From Galbibacter pacificus (GTDB lineage: Bacteria > Bacteroidota > Bacteroidia > Flavobacteriales > Flavobacteriaceae), in the NCBI RefSeq assembly GCF_029603165.1, contig NZ_JAQSVC010000003.1, positions 496,001-560,000 of the forward strand: 64,000 nucleotides of DNA, read 5' to 3'. The translations under genes and the position numbers were made by a program. The notes below the pieces were generated by a model. The model was given only the letters and a program-made list of their open reading frames with translations, was not told the origin of the DNA and searched no databases. Below, in pieces: positions 1-8,730 of the stretch (position 1 is the stretch's first letter; each line of letters opens with the position of its first letter).

Positions 1-2
1 AT

Positions 3-752
3 AAAGATGCTATCGGACGTCAGGACTTAATAGCTTCTGAAAACGAATACAACTATCAAAAACAACGAATGGAGCTGGCGCAACAGGTAGTAGCGCAAGA
101 CTCTATTGCTACCAACCAGGAATTATCGCAGGCACAAAGCTCCTATCAAAGGACAAGAACCGCCTTGGAACTTATGCGTAAAAAAGTGGGTGATTTGGTG
201 GTGAAGGCACCTGTAGACGGGCGGTTAACCTCCCTGGATGCCGAAATTGGTCAGTCAAAAACCAAAGGGGAGCGCCTCGGACAAATTGATGTGCTCAGCG
301 GGTTTAAGGTACGGGTAGCAATAGACGAACATTATATTGCCAGGATTTATAGCGGGCAAGTGGGTACTTTTTCCTTTAACGGGAAGGCCTACACTTTGGA
401 AATTAAAAAAGTATACACACAGGTGACCAACGGTCGCTTTCAGGTAGATATGCATTTTCAGGGAGATGTTCCCGAAGGAATAAGAAGGGGGCAGACCCTA
501 CAGATACGGGTGGCCCTTAGTCAGGAAAAACAGGCCGTATTGATTCCTAAAGGCGGGTTTTTTCAACAAACCGGAGGGAACTGGATTTTTAAACTGGAAG
601 CTAATGGCAATACCGCCTATAGACAACCCATACAGTTAGGAAATCAAAACACCGAATATTACGAAGTTGTTGACGGCTTACATCCGGGCGATAAAGTAGT
701 TACCTCCGGATATGATAATTATGAAGAAATCCAGGAACTTGTTTTAAATTAA
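3..752 (+). CDS. HlyD/MacA-type periplasmic adaptor subunit of an ABC efflux system (5' end outside window)
   Basis: This membrane-fusion protein would link inner-membrane permeases to the TolC-like outer-membrane factor encoded at 16854. The frame is open from base 3 with no start, so the gene begins upstream; the ATG at 69 is internal. What is visible is the end of the alpha-helical hairpin, the second half-lipoyl segment (VKAPVDGRLTSLDAEIGQ), a beta-barrel segment, and a C-terminal membrane-proximal domain ending near DGLHPGDKVVTSGYDNYEE, as usual in this family. It sits 32 bp before an ATPase gene on the same strand, so the adaptor, ATPases, permeases and TolC form one efflux locus. The substrate cannot be read from the sequence. 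Confidence 0.88.
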   Translation, partial: KDAIGRQDLIASENEYNYQKQRMELAQQVVAQDSIATNQELSQAQSSYQRTRTALELMRKKVGDLVVKAPVDGRLTSLDAEIGQSKTKGERLGQIDVLSGFKVRVAIDEHYIARIYSGQVGTFSFNGKAYTLEIKKVYTQVTNGRFQVDMHFQGDVPEGIRRGQTLQIRVALSQEKQAVLIPKGGFFQQTGGNWIFKLEANGNTAYRQPIQLGNQNTEYYEVVDGLHPGDKVVTSGYDNYEEIQELVLN

Positions 753-784
753 TAGCATTATAAAAAGAATTCAATACTACCATC

Positions 785-1462
785 ATGATAAAAATCACCG
801 ATTTAGAAAAATTTTACCGAACAGAAGAGGTACAAACCGTTGCCTTGAACAAGCTTTCTTTTGAAGTCAAGGAAGGGGAATTTGTCGCTGTGATGGGACC
901 TTCGGGATGTGGAAAATCTACCTTGTTAAACATTTTAGGGCTTTTAGACGACCTCGATGGAGGAAGTTTTGTTTTTAACGGAATTGAGGTCTCGGACTTT
1001 AATGAGCGTAAAAGATCGAACCTGAGAAAGCACAACATCGGTTTTGTATTTCAAAGCTTTAACCTCATCGATGAGCTTACGGTATTTGAAAATGTCGAAC
1101 TCCCGCTGATCTATACAGGCATAAAGCCGTCAGAGAGAAAAAAACGGGTGCACGAAGTATTGGAGAAGATGCAGATCATGCACCGGCGAAAACATTTCCC
1201 GCAGCAACTCTCCGGGGGCCAGCAACAGCGGGTAGCCGTAGCAAGGGCCGTGGTGAACAACCCAAAACTAATTCTCGCAGATGAGCCAACGGGGAACCTG
1301 GATAGCAGTAACGGAAATGAAGTAATGGACCTGCTTACCGACCTCAACCAACAAGGGACCACCATCATCATGGTAACACACAGTGAACACGATGCCAAGT
1401 TCAGTCACCGTATCATCAGGATGCTGGACGGGCAAAAAGTAACGGAAAACGTTTTGGTCTAA
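785..1462 (+). CDS. ABC transporter ATP-binding protein, MacB/LolD type
   Basis: Cytoplasmic ATPase of a type VII (MacB/LolCDE-like) ABC system, powering the permeases encoded next to it. At 225 residues it has the family's normal length. It carries an intact Walker A (GPSGCGKST, about residues 38-46), Q-loop (FVFQSF), signature [14 protein letters not shown], Walker B ([12 protein letters not shown]) and H-loop His (VTHSEHD). The start has no competing upstream Met. It lies 28 bp before the first permease. In this superfamily the ATPase drives mechanotransmission rather than carrying substrate through the membrane; likely cargoes are periplasmic molecules or lipopeptides, but none is indicated here. 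Confidence 0.93.
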   Translation: MIKITDLEKFYRTEEVQTVALNKLSFEVKEGEFVAVMGPSGCGKSTLLNILGLLDDLDGGSFVFNGIEVSDFNERKRSNLRKHNIGFVFQSFNLIDELTVFENVELPLIYTGIKPSERKKRVHEVLEKMQIMHRRKHFPQQLSGGQQQRVAVARAVVNNPKLILADEPTGNLDSSNGNEVMDLLTDLNQQGTTIIMVTHSEHDAKFSHRIIRMLDGQKVTENVLV

Positions 1463-1490
1463 ACCACTAACATAGCAATCAGGACCAGTT

Positions 1491-3917
1491 ATGATCAAGA
1501 ATTATTTTAAAATAGCATGGAGGAATCTTAAAAGCCAACCCTTTTTCACCATACTGAACATTTTTGGCCTGGCCATTGGTCTGGCTGGGGGGCTCTTGGT
1601 TTCATTATACATTTATGATGAGTTCAGTTATGACCGAATGTTCGTCGATGCCGATCGCATATACCGTATCAACGCGGATCTGAAATTTGGAGGCGACATC
1701 CATAATTTTGCGACCGTAACCGCTCCTATGGCCGATGCCATTCGAAGTGATATCCCGGAAGTTGAAATGACTACGAGATTTCGGACCGTGGGAACCATGC
1801 TTCTTAAAAAAACAGGATCGGTCATCAATGTAAAGGAAACACATGCAACCTATGTGGACTCCACTTTTTTTAACATGTTCGGAATTGATTTGTTGGTCGG
1901 AGATCCAAAAACGGCTTTAAAAGAGCCGAACACATTGATATTGACCAAAACTGCCGCTAAAAAACATTTCGACATTCATAATGCTGTAGGACAGCCCCTT
2001 ATTTTAAATAATGGTGACACCTATACCGTTACCGGAATAATTGATGATTTTCCGAAAAATTCGTTTCTAAGGGATTATGGGGTATTTATGGCCATGACCG
2101 GTTATAGGGATGCCCGGGTTCCCAATTGGGCCGGTAATAATTTTCAGACCTACATCAAATTGATGCCCGGAACAAATGCCAGCGACATACAACAGCGTTT
2201 ACAAGCTATTGTAGGCAGGTATGTGATCCCGGGAATTCAGGAAGTCTTTCCAGGGATTACCGAAGAACAGTTGCTAGCCTCGGGCAGTTATTTGAATTTT
2301 AGTACCATCGCACTTAAGGATATTCGGCTCCACTCCAATAGGGCGGCAGAGATCAGCCCTAACAATAGCATCCAAAACATCTACATCCTATCTTTTATTG
2401 CCTTATTTCTAATCGTATTGGCCAGTATCAATTTTATGAATTTGTCTACGGCAGGCTCTTTAAAAAGGGCAAAAGAAGTAGGTATTCGAAAAACCCTCGG
2501 TGCTAACAAGGCCAAGCTTAGAATTCAATTTTTAACCGAATCCTGCCTAATTGCCTTGGGAGCTATGGTCATGGCCCTCATTATGGCATTGATTGGCATG
2601 CCTTATTTCAAGCAGCTATCGGGTAAATCGTTGGCTATTCCTTTTGTGGATCCCTCCTTTTGGGCGGTAGCGCTTTTAGCAACTATTTTACTGGGCTTAC
2701 TTTCCGGTAGTTACCCTGCCTTTTTCATGTCCAAATTCGTTCCCGTAAAGGTTATAAAGGGAAGCGGAAATGTAGGCGGAGCTCGATTGCGAAACGTTTT
2801 GGTGATTTTTCAGTTTGCCATATCCGTCTTTTTAATAATAAGCACCTTGGTCGTATATCAGCAAATGCGTTTTATTCAGAGCAAAGACCTGGGATTTTCA
2901 AAAGATCAGGTGCTGCTCCTTCAAGATGTGTATGCTGCTGGCGGACAGGTTCATTCTTTTAAGCAGCGGGTAAAGCAATTAAAGGGGGTACAAAATGCCA
3001 GTGTAAGCAGTTTCTTTCCAACTCCTTCCAATAGAAGCCAAGAATCATTCAACAGAGAAGGGGCCCTCGGTGCGGAGCACTCGATAAGTATGCAGGACTG
3101 GGGCGTAGACTATGATTATGTTTCGGTCATGGATCTCAAAATTATTGCCGGGCGGGATTTTGATCGTGCTTTTGGCGCTGATTCTACGGCCATAATTATC
3201 AATGAAGCTGCCCTTAACTTATTTGGCATGGAGCCCAAGGAAGCATTGGGAATGCGGGTCACTAAAGTTTTAGAGGGGGAAAACACTTCATTTTATACGG
3301 TAATCGGCGTGGTAAAAAACTTTCATTACGAATCGCTCCGCAATGATATCGGGGCCTTAAGTATGTCTTTAGGAAATTTTGCCAATGGAATGGCTGTAAA
3401 GTTAAGCGCCGGTGATTTTACAAACACCATTGCACAAATCGAGGATATCTGGAAGAAGGTAGCCCCCGGGCAACCTTTCAGCTACAATTTTATGGACGCA
3501 TCGTTTAATACTACCTATAAATCCGAACGTCGTCTGGGTAACATTTTCATCACTTTTACCATACTATCGATTCTTATTGCCTGTCTGGGCCTTTTTGGCC
3601 TGGCTATATTCAATGCCGAAAAGCGAACCAAAGAAATTGGGGTACGGAAAGTATTGGGCGCAAGCGTAAGTCAGATTTCTTACAGGCTTACCGCTGATTT
3701 TTTAAAACTGGTAGGGATCGCTATTTTAGTCTCGTTGCCCATTGGATGGTATGTAATGAACAAATGGCTGGAAGATTTTTCATATCGGACAGAAATTGGC
3801 TGGTGGGTGCTGGTCATGGCAGCCGCTATAGCAATAATAATAGCAGTACTCACTGTAGGTTATCAAAGCATTAAAGCCGCAATACAGAACCCTGTACAAA
3901 GTTTACGAATGGAATAA
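1491..3917 (+). CDS. FtsX/MacB-family ABC permease, tandem copy 1
   Basis: An 808-residue inner-membrane permease of the doubled Bacteroidota type. It has an N-terminal membrane helix (about 20-43), a MacB_PCD-like periplasmic domain, three FtsX helices, then a second helix, periplasmic domain and three C-terminal helices. Both halves carry the coupling-helix signature: KEVGIRKTLGANKAKL near residue 325 and KEIGVRKVLGASVSQI near 712. The N-terminus MIKNYFKIAWRNLKS is shared by all six copies in the array. It ends 11 bp before the next permease, so the array is almost certainly one transcript. The general role is safe; the substrate is unknown. Confidence 0.92.
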   Translation: MIKNYFKIAWRNLKSQPFFTILNIFGLAIGLAGGLLVSLYIYDEFSYDRMFVDADRIYRINADLKFGGDIHNFATVTAPMADAIRSDIPEVEMTTRFRTVGTMLLKKTGSVINVKETHATYVDSTFFNMFGIDLLVGDPKTALKEPNTLILTKTAAKKHFDIHNAVGQPLILNNGDTYTVTGIIDDFPKNSFLRDYGVFMAMTGYRDARVPNWAGNNFQTYIKLMPGTNASDIQQRLQAIVGRYVIPGIQEVFPGITEEQLLASGSYLNFSTIALKDIRLHSNRAAEISPNNSIQNIYILSFIALFLIVLASINFMNLSTAGSLKRAKEVGIRKTLGANKAKLRIQFLTESCLIALGAMVMALIMALIGMPYFKQLSGKSLAIPFVDPSFWAVALLATILLGLLSGSYPAFFMSKFVPVKVIKGSGNVGGARLRNVLVIFQFAISVFLIISTLVVYQQMRFIQSKDLGFSKDQVLLLQDVYAAGGQVHSFKQRVKQLKGVQNASVSSFFPTPSNRSQESFNREGALGAEHSISMQDWGVDYDYVSVMDLKIIAGRDFDRAFGADSTAIIINEAALNLFGMEPKEALGMRVTKVLEGENTSFYTVIGVVKNFHYESLRNDIGALSMSLGNFANGMAVKLSAGDFTNTIAQIEDIWKKVAPGQPFSYNFMDASFNTTYKSERRLGNIFITFTILSILIACLGLFGLAIFNAEKRTKEIGVRKVLGASVSQISYRLTADFLKLVGIAILVSLPIGWYVMNKWLEDFSYRTEIGWWVLVMAAAIAIIIAVLTVGYQSIKAAIQNPVQSLRME

Positions 3918-3928
3918 TTATAGAAATC

Positions 3929-6310
3929 ATGATCAAGAATTATTTTAAAATAGCATTTAGAAATCTCTGGAAACGCCGCGGGTTTTCTTTGTTGAATATC
4001 TTAGGTTTGGCCATTGGTTTTACTGCAGGATTTCTGATACTGATGTATGTCGATTTTGAGCTCAGTTATGATAATTTTCACAGTAAAGGAGAACGAATTT
4101 ACAGGGTGGCTTCGGATATCGAAATTAATTCCAAAGAAAATCAAGCCAATAAGCCGGACTGGGCAACCCCTCCTCTATTGGCATCTCAATTCCCTGAAAT
4201 TCAGTCGGCGGTACGTATCTTATATATGCCGTTGACTGTGCGTAACAATCACCTGAAGTTCAGGGAGAATAATGCCATAGCGGTTGATTCCGGCTTTTTT
4301 GAAGTTTTTGATTTTAAGCTGCGCTCCGGCAATAAAAAAGAGGCCTTAAAAACCCCCTTTAGTGTAGTACTATCTGAAACCGCATCCAAAAAATATTTTG
4401 GAAATGAAAATCCAATGGGAAAATCGTTGCAGATACTCGATAAGGGTTTCCAGGCTAAAGTTACGGGCATTATGAAGGACATTCCCGGGAACTCCCATAT
4501 AAAAGCAGACATGCTCTTGTCAATGACCACATTTACCCAAGTTTTAGACAAAGATTTAGACACTGACTGGGGTAATTTCGAACCTTATGCCTATGTGCTG
4601 CTCAAACCCAATGTGGATGTAGCCCAATTAGAATCGAAGTTTCCTTTATTTATGAAGCAAAATTTCGAAAAACAAATGGAAGCCTCCAAAATGTATATTG
4701 ACTTGCTATTAGTTCCCCTCAAAGAAATATATATGCATGCAACCAGAGGTGGTCCTGTTACCGGGAACATCCATAACATATATGTTTTTTCGATTATTGC
4801 CGTTTTCATCCTTTTAATAGCCTGTATCAATTTTATCAACCTAACCACGGCACGCTCCGTAGAACGTGCCAGAGAAGTCGGCATTCGCAAAGTGGTGGGT
4901 GCGAGTAAAAAACAATTAGGCCATCAATTTCTAGGGGAATCTGCTATTATCAGTGTTTTGGCTTTTTTGGTTTCACTGGTTATACTCAAGGCGCTATTAC
5001 CATCCTTTAATGTATTGGCAGGCAAGGTCATTAGCGAAGGTATTTTTTCAAACCCCAATCAAATCATTATTTTATTTCTTTTTTCTATAGCGGTAGGCCT
5101 TATGGCAGGCGCCTATCCTGCTTTGGTATTGACCTCTTATGATCCTGTAAATGTGCTAAAAGGGTCCTTTTCTAAGAGCAGTCGAGGGGTCGCCTTAAGA
5201 AAGGGCTTGGTTGTACTGCAGTTTGTCATTTCGATTACGCTGATTATCGGAACGATTGTTATTTATATGCAGACCGACTATATGCGCAGTCAGGAACTCG
5301 GTTTTAATAAGGAGCAGGTATTGGTTATGGAGACACAGGTATCCCCGGCTCAAAAAGCCTTTAAGGATGCCATTAATCAACTTCCCGGTATTATTGGTAC
5401 CAGTAGTTCTTCAAGTGTCCCGGGGGGTGACAATTCAGAAGCCCTTTCTCAATTAGAAAACAAAGACGGGGATCTACTACAAACAGTTGTCAACTTATAT
5501 TTTGTCGATTTTGACTACCTCTCTCAACTCGATATCGAGCTTATAAGCGGCAGAGGCTTTTCCAGGGACTTTGCTTCCGATTCGACACAGGCGATGATAG
5601 TGAACGAAGCTGCAGTGGAGTTGTTGGGTTATACAAGCCCTGAAAGTGCTCTGGGAGCAAGGTTTAAGCAATGGGGTCGTGAAGGACAAATAATAGGGGT
5701 TGTAAAAAATTTTAATTTTAATTCCTTACAACAACAGATTGAACCTTTAAGTATGCGGATTGAACAAACGCGACTAAATCTGATTACTGCTAAAATAAAA
5801 GCAAATACCATTGAAAAATCAATATCCCAGATCAAAAGACAATGGGAAATAGCATTTCCGGAAGAGCCGTTCGATTTTTATTTTCTAGACCAGCTTTTGG
5901 ATAAGCAATATCGCAGCGAACAACGCTTTGGAACCCTCTTTTTATGGTTTGCCATTTTGGCCATTACAATTTCCTGTTTAGGCCTTTTAGGACTAACCGC
6001 CTATAGTATCATTCAACGAAAACGTGAAATAAGTATTAGAAAAATACTCGGAGCTTCGGTATCAAAGGTAGTCAACCTTGTATCCCAAGAGTTTTTAAAA
6101 TTAATAGGAATTGCTTTTTTAATAGCCATACCCATATCATGGCTGGCAATGAACCAATGGCTCAAAGATTTTGCTTTCCGTATCAACATCCAATGGTGGA
6201 TGTTTGTCATAGCTGGTGTTATCGCGTTATTTCTCGCGCTAATCACCATTGGTTTCCATTCGATGAAGGCAGCATTGACAAACCCTACAAAAAACCTGAG
6301 AACTGAGTAA
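3929..6310 (+). CDS. FtsX/MacB-family ABC permease, tandem copy 2
   Basis: A 793-residue paralogue of the preceding permease with the same doubled layout. The N-terminus reads MIKNYFKIAFRNLWKRRGFS, and the two FtsX coupling motifs are REVGIRKVVGASKKQL and REISIRKILGASVSKV. The periplasmic loops are clearly different from copy 1, so this is an old duplication rather than a recent exact repeat. Spacing to its neighbours is 11 bp on each side. It ends with the family's NLRTE tail, which is shared by the later copies. It probably pairs with one of the two locus ATPases as a homo- or heterodimer; which one cannot be read here. Confidence 0.92.
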   Translation: MIKNYFKIAFRNLWKRRGFSLLNILGLAIGFTAGFLILMYVDFELSYDNFHSKGERIYRVASDIEINSKENQANKPDWATPPLLASQFPEIQSAVRILYMPLTVRNNHLKFRENNAIAVDSGFFEVFDFKLRSGNKKEALKTPFSVVLSETASKKYFGNENPMGKSLQILDKGFQAKVTGIMKDIPGNSHIKADMLLSMTTFTQVLDKDLDTDWGNFEPYAYVLLKPNVDVAQLESKFPLFMKQNFEKQMEASKMYIDLLLVPLKEIYMHATRGGPVTGNIHNIYVFSIIAVFILLIACINFINLTTARSVERAREVGIRKVVGASKKQLGHQFLGESAIISVLAFLVSLVILKALLPSFNVLAGKVISEGIFSNPNQIIILFLFSIAVGLMAGAYPALVLTSYDPVNVLKGSFSKSSRGVALRKGLVVLQFVISITLIIGTIVIYMQTDYMRSQELGFNKEQVLVMETQVSPAQKAFKDAINQLPGIIGTSSSSSVPGGDNSEALSQLENKDGDLLQTVVNLYFVDFDYLSQLDIELISGRGFSRDFASDSTQAMIVNEAAVELLGYTSPESALGARFKQWGREGQIIGVVKNFNFNSLQQQIEPLSMRIEQTRLNLITAKIKANTIEKSISQIKRQWEIAFPEEPFDFYFLDQLLDKQYRSEQRFGTLFLWFAILAITISCLGLLGLTAYSIIQRKREISIRKILGASVSKVVNLVSQEFLKLIGIAFLIAIPISWLAMNQWLKDFAFRINIQWWMFVIAGVIALFLALITIGFHSMKAALTNPTKNLRTE

Positions 6311-6321
6311 AACAAAGCATC

Positions 6322-8709
6322 ATGATCAAGAATTATTTTAAAATAGCATTCCGGCATCTATGGAAAAACAGGCTTTCAACGGCTTTAAATTTTGTGGGGC
6401 TTACCGTGGGATTGGCCAGTATCATGACATTGGGTTTTGGCGTGTATGCCTATCACAGCGCCGATGCCTTTATAGAAAATAAAGAGGCCCTATATACGCT
6501 AAAAACCGTTGAAACCAATGGAAATGTCTCCGATCAAACTACCTATCCGCTCTTAGGGGAAATTGTACATTCCGCTCCGGAGGTTATAGGAGCCACTCAT
6601 ATACAGGGCTGGAATTGGCCTTGGTTAAAAGTAAAAGACATTGAAACGCAAAAAAACACAAAATATGTAGATACAAGTTTCTTTAAAGTTTTTACACTAC
6701 CCTTAAAATACGGAAATTCAAAAACTGCATTAAAAAACAAATACGATATTGTTATTTCAGAAGAAGTTTCCCGGCAATTGTTTGGAGATATCAATCCGGT
6801 GGGGCAGACCATTCAGGCAGACGACAGCTTAAATTTAACGGTACAAGGTGTTTTTAAGCCTATAAATCCTTATTCTTCGGTAGCATTTGATGTTTTACTG
6901 CCAACGGCATTGCTCGAATTAAACCCCGGGTTTAAGCAAGGGGCCGATTGGTACAACACCTTTGCAACGAACTATTTAAGGGTGAAAAAAGATACTGATA
7001 TCGAGGCTCTTGAGCACACTGTTCTCGACATTGCCATGAGAAACTATCAAAACACCGAGGGCCTTAAAAAATTAAGACTTGACTCTTTTTTAAATTATCG
7101 GGAAGGTTACAATCCCACGGTCGGAAAAATAATAAAAGGTTCCCTGGCCACGATCTTTTTCATTCTGTTAATCGTGGTAATAAACCTTTTGAATTTAAAC
7201 ACCTCCATTATATACAACCGCCATAAAGAGTTGGCCGTGCGTAAAATCATAGGAAGCGGTAAACGCAGTCTCATTATGCAGTTTTGTATTGAAAACGGAA
7301 TCCTTGTCTTTACCGCGCTCCTGCTTGCCGGAATTTTATTCGTTCAAGTGCTTTTGCCGGCCATGAATGCTATTTACGGATCCAGGTTTGGAAACATCCA
7401 TTTTAATTTAGGCAGCGATTATCCCTTGCTTTTTGGCTATTTCCTTATCGGGCTTTTAATCACTTTGACAGTCGGGGTCCTGCCAACGCTTAAAATTATT
7501 TCTTTTCCGGTCGTTACGGCTATCAAGGGAAAGATACACAACTCCAAAAACAGTTTTTTTGTACGCAATGCCTTTATCACGGTTCAATTTGCGCTGGCCA
7601 TTATTTTTATATGTACGGCATTGATCTTAAACAATCAGATACACTACATGCAGAACGTCCCCCTTGGTTATGACGCGCAAGGGGTAAGTATTGTAAAATT
7701 AAATTTAGATTTTAAGGACAGGGAAGCTGCAAACTCACGAATTCAAATTTTACTGGAGCAATTAAAGAACAATCCCTATGTACAGGGTTTCGCTACCACC
7801 GAAGTGATTCCTACGGCCTACCATTATAATTACAATGATTTCTATGATCCGGTAACAAAAGCCGAACTCAATATCCGTAAAGGATTTACGGGAACCGGTT
7901 ATTCCAAAACATTTGGGATTCCGCTCATTCAGGGCAGGGAATTTGATGAACGAAGAGACGCCTCTGAAAACAACTCGGTTATGATCAACAAAAAGGCCAT
8001 GGAGGCCTTGGGATGGAAAGACATTAAAAACAAGCAATTGACAGAAAAAGGCGGAGCGGAAGAAACCTATAATGTCATCGGGGTCATGGAAGATTTCCAT
8101 TATCAGGACATGCAAAAAAGCGTCGAGCCTATTTTGCATTATTACGGCGGAAAGCGTGGTCTTGGATACAATAACAGGTATTTAAGCATAAAAACAACCC
8201 CGGGAAAGGAAACGGTGGTTTTAAATACGTTAAAGAAGTCCTTTGATCAAATCCCCTCCAGACATGCGTTTGACTATGAATTGCTTGAGAGTCGTATACA
8301 CGGGCAATACAAACTCTTGGAAGGAATCCTGGGCACGGTGAACTATGTTGCTTTCCTGACCATTCTCATCTCATCTTTGGGCATGTTCGGGTTAATTTCC
8401 TTGATGGCCAGAAAACGTATAAAAGAAATCGGAATCCGTAAAACCCTGGGGGCCGGGGTTGGAAAGATTGCCTATTTATTATCAAAGGATTTTATAAAAC
8501 TGGTTTTATTGGCCTGCCTGATCGCATTCCCGATTGCCTGGTATGTCATGGACAAATGGCTGCAGGACTTTGCATATCGCATCGCCATTAAATGGTGGAT
8601 GTTTCTATTGGCAGGGGTTATTGCCCTGTGCATAACAGCAGTCACCGTTGGTTTTCAGTCCGTTAAAGCAGCTCTGGCCAACCCTGTAAAGAGTTTACGA
8701 ACCGAGTAA
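6322..8709 (+). CDS. FtsX/MacB-family ABC permease, tandem copy 3 (divergent)
   Basis: A 795-residue member of the array. The N-terminal half is the most divergent of the six: the first helix region reads LSTALNFVGLTVGLAS, and the first coupling motif is weakened to KELAVRKIIGSGKRSL. The second motif, KEIGIRKTLGAGVGKI, is standard. Otherwise it has the same membrane helix, periplasmic domain and FtsX order. It starts 11 bp after copy 2 with the shared MIKNYFKIAF start and ends SLRTE. The drift in the first half could mean a specialised partner surface. It is predicted to act in the inner membrane with the MacA-like adaptor and TolC. Confidence 0.91.
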   Translation: MIKNYFKIAFRHLWKNRLSTALNFVGLTVGLASIMTLGFGVYAYHSADAFIENKEALYTLKTVETNGNVSDQTTYPLLGEIVHSAPEVIGATHIQGWNWPWLKVKDIETQKNTKYVDTSFFKVFTLPLKYGNSKTALKNKYDIVISEEVSRQLFGDINPVGQTIQADDSLNLTVQGVFKPINPYSSVAFDVLLPTALLELNPGFKQGADWYNTFATNYLRVKKDTDIEALEHTVLDIAMRNYQNTEGLKKLRLDSFLNYREGYNPTVGKIIKGSLATIFFILLIVVINLLNLNTSIIYNRHKELAVRKIIGSGKRSLIMQFCIENGILVFTALLLAGILFVQVLLPAMNAIYGSRFGNIHFNLGSDYPLLFGYFLIGLLITLTVGVLPTLKIISFPVVTAIKGKIHNSKNSFFVRNAFITVQFALAIIFICTALILNNQIHYMQNVPLGYDAQGVSIVKLNLDFKDREAANSRIQILLEQLKNNPYVQGFATTEVIPTAYHYNYNDFYDPVTKAELNIRKGFTGTGYSKTFGIPLIQGREFDERRDASENNSVMINKKAMEALGWKDIKNKQLTEKGGAEETYNVIGVMEDFHYQDMQKSVEPILHYYGGKRGLGYNNRYLSIKTTPGKETVVLNTLKKSFDQIPSRHAFDYELLESRIHGQYKLLEGILGTVNYVAFLTILISSLGMFGLISLMARKRIKEIGIRKTLGAGVGKIAYLLSKDFIKLVLLACLIAFPIAWYVMDKWLQDFAYRIAIKWWMFLLAGVIALCITAVTVGFQSVKAALANPVKSLRTE

Positions 8710-8730
8710 AACATCAAAAAACGAAGCAGT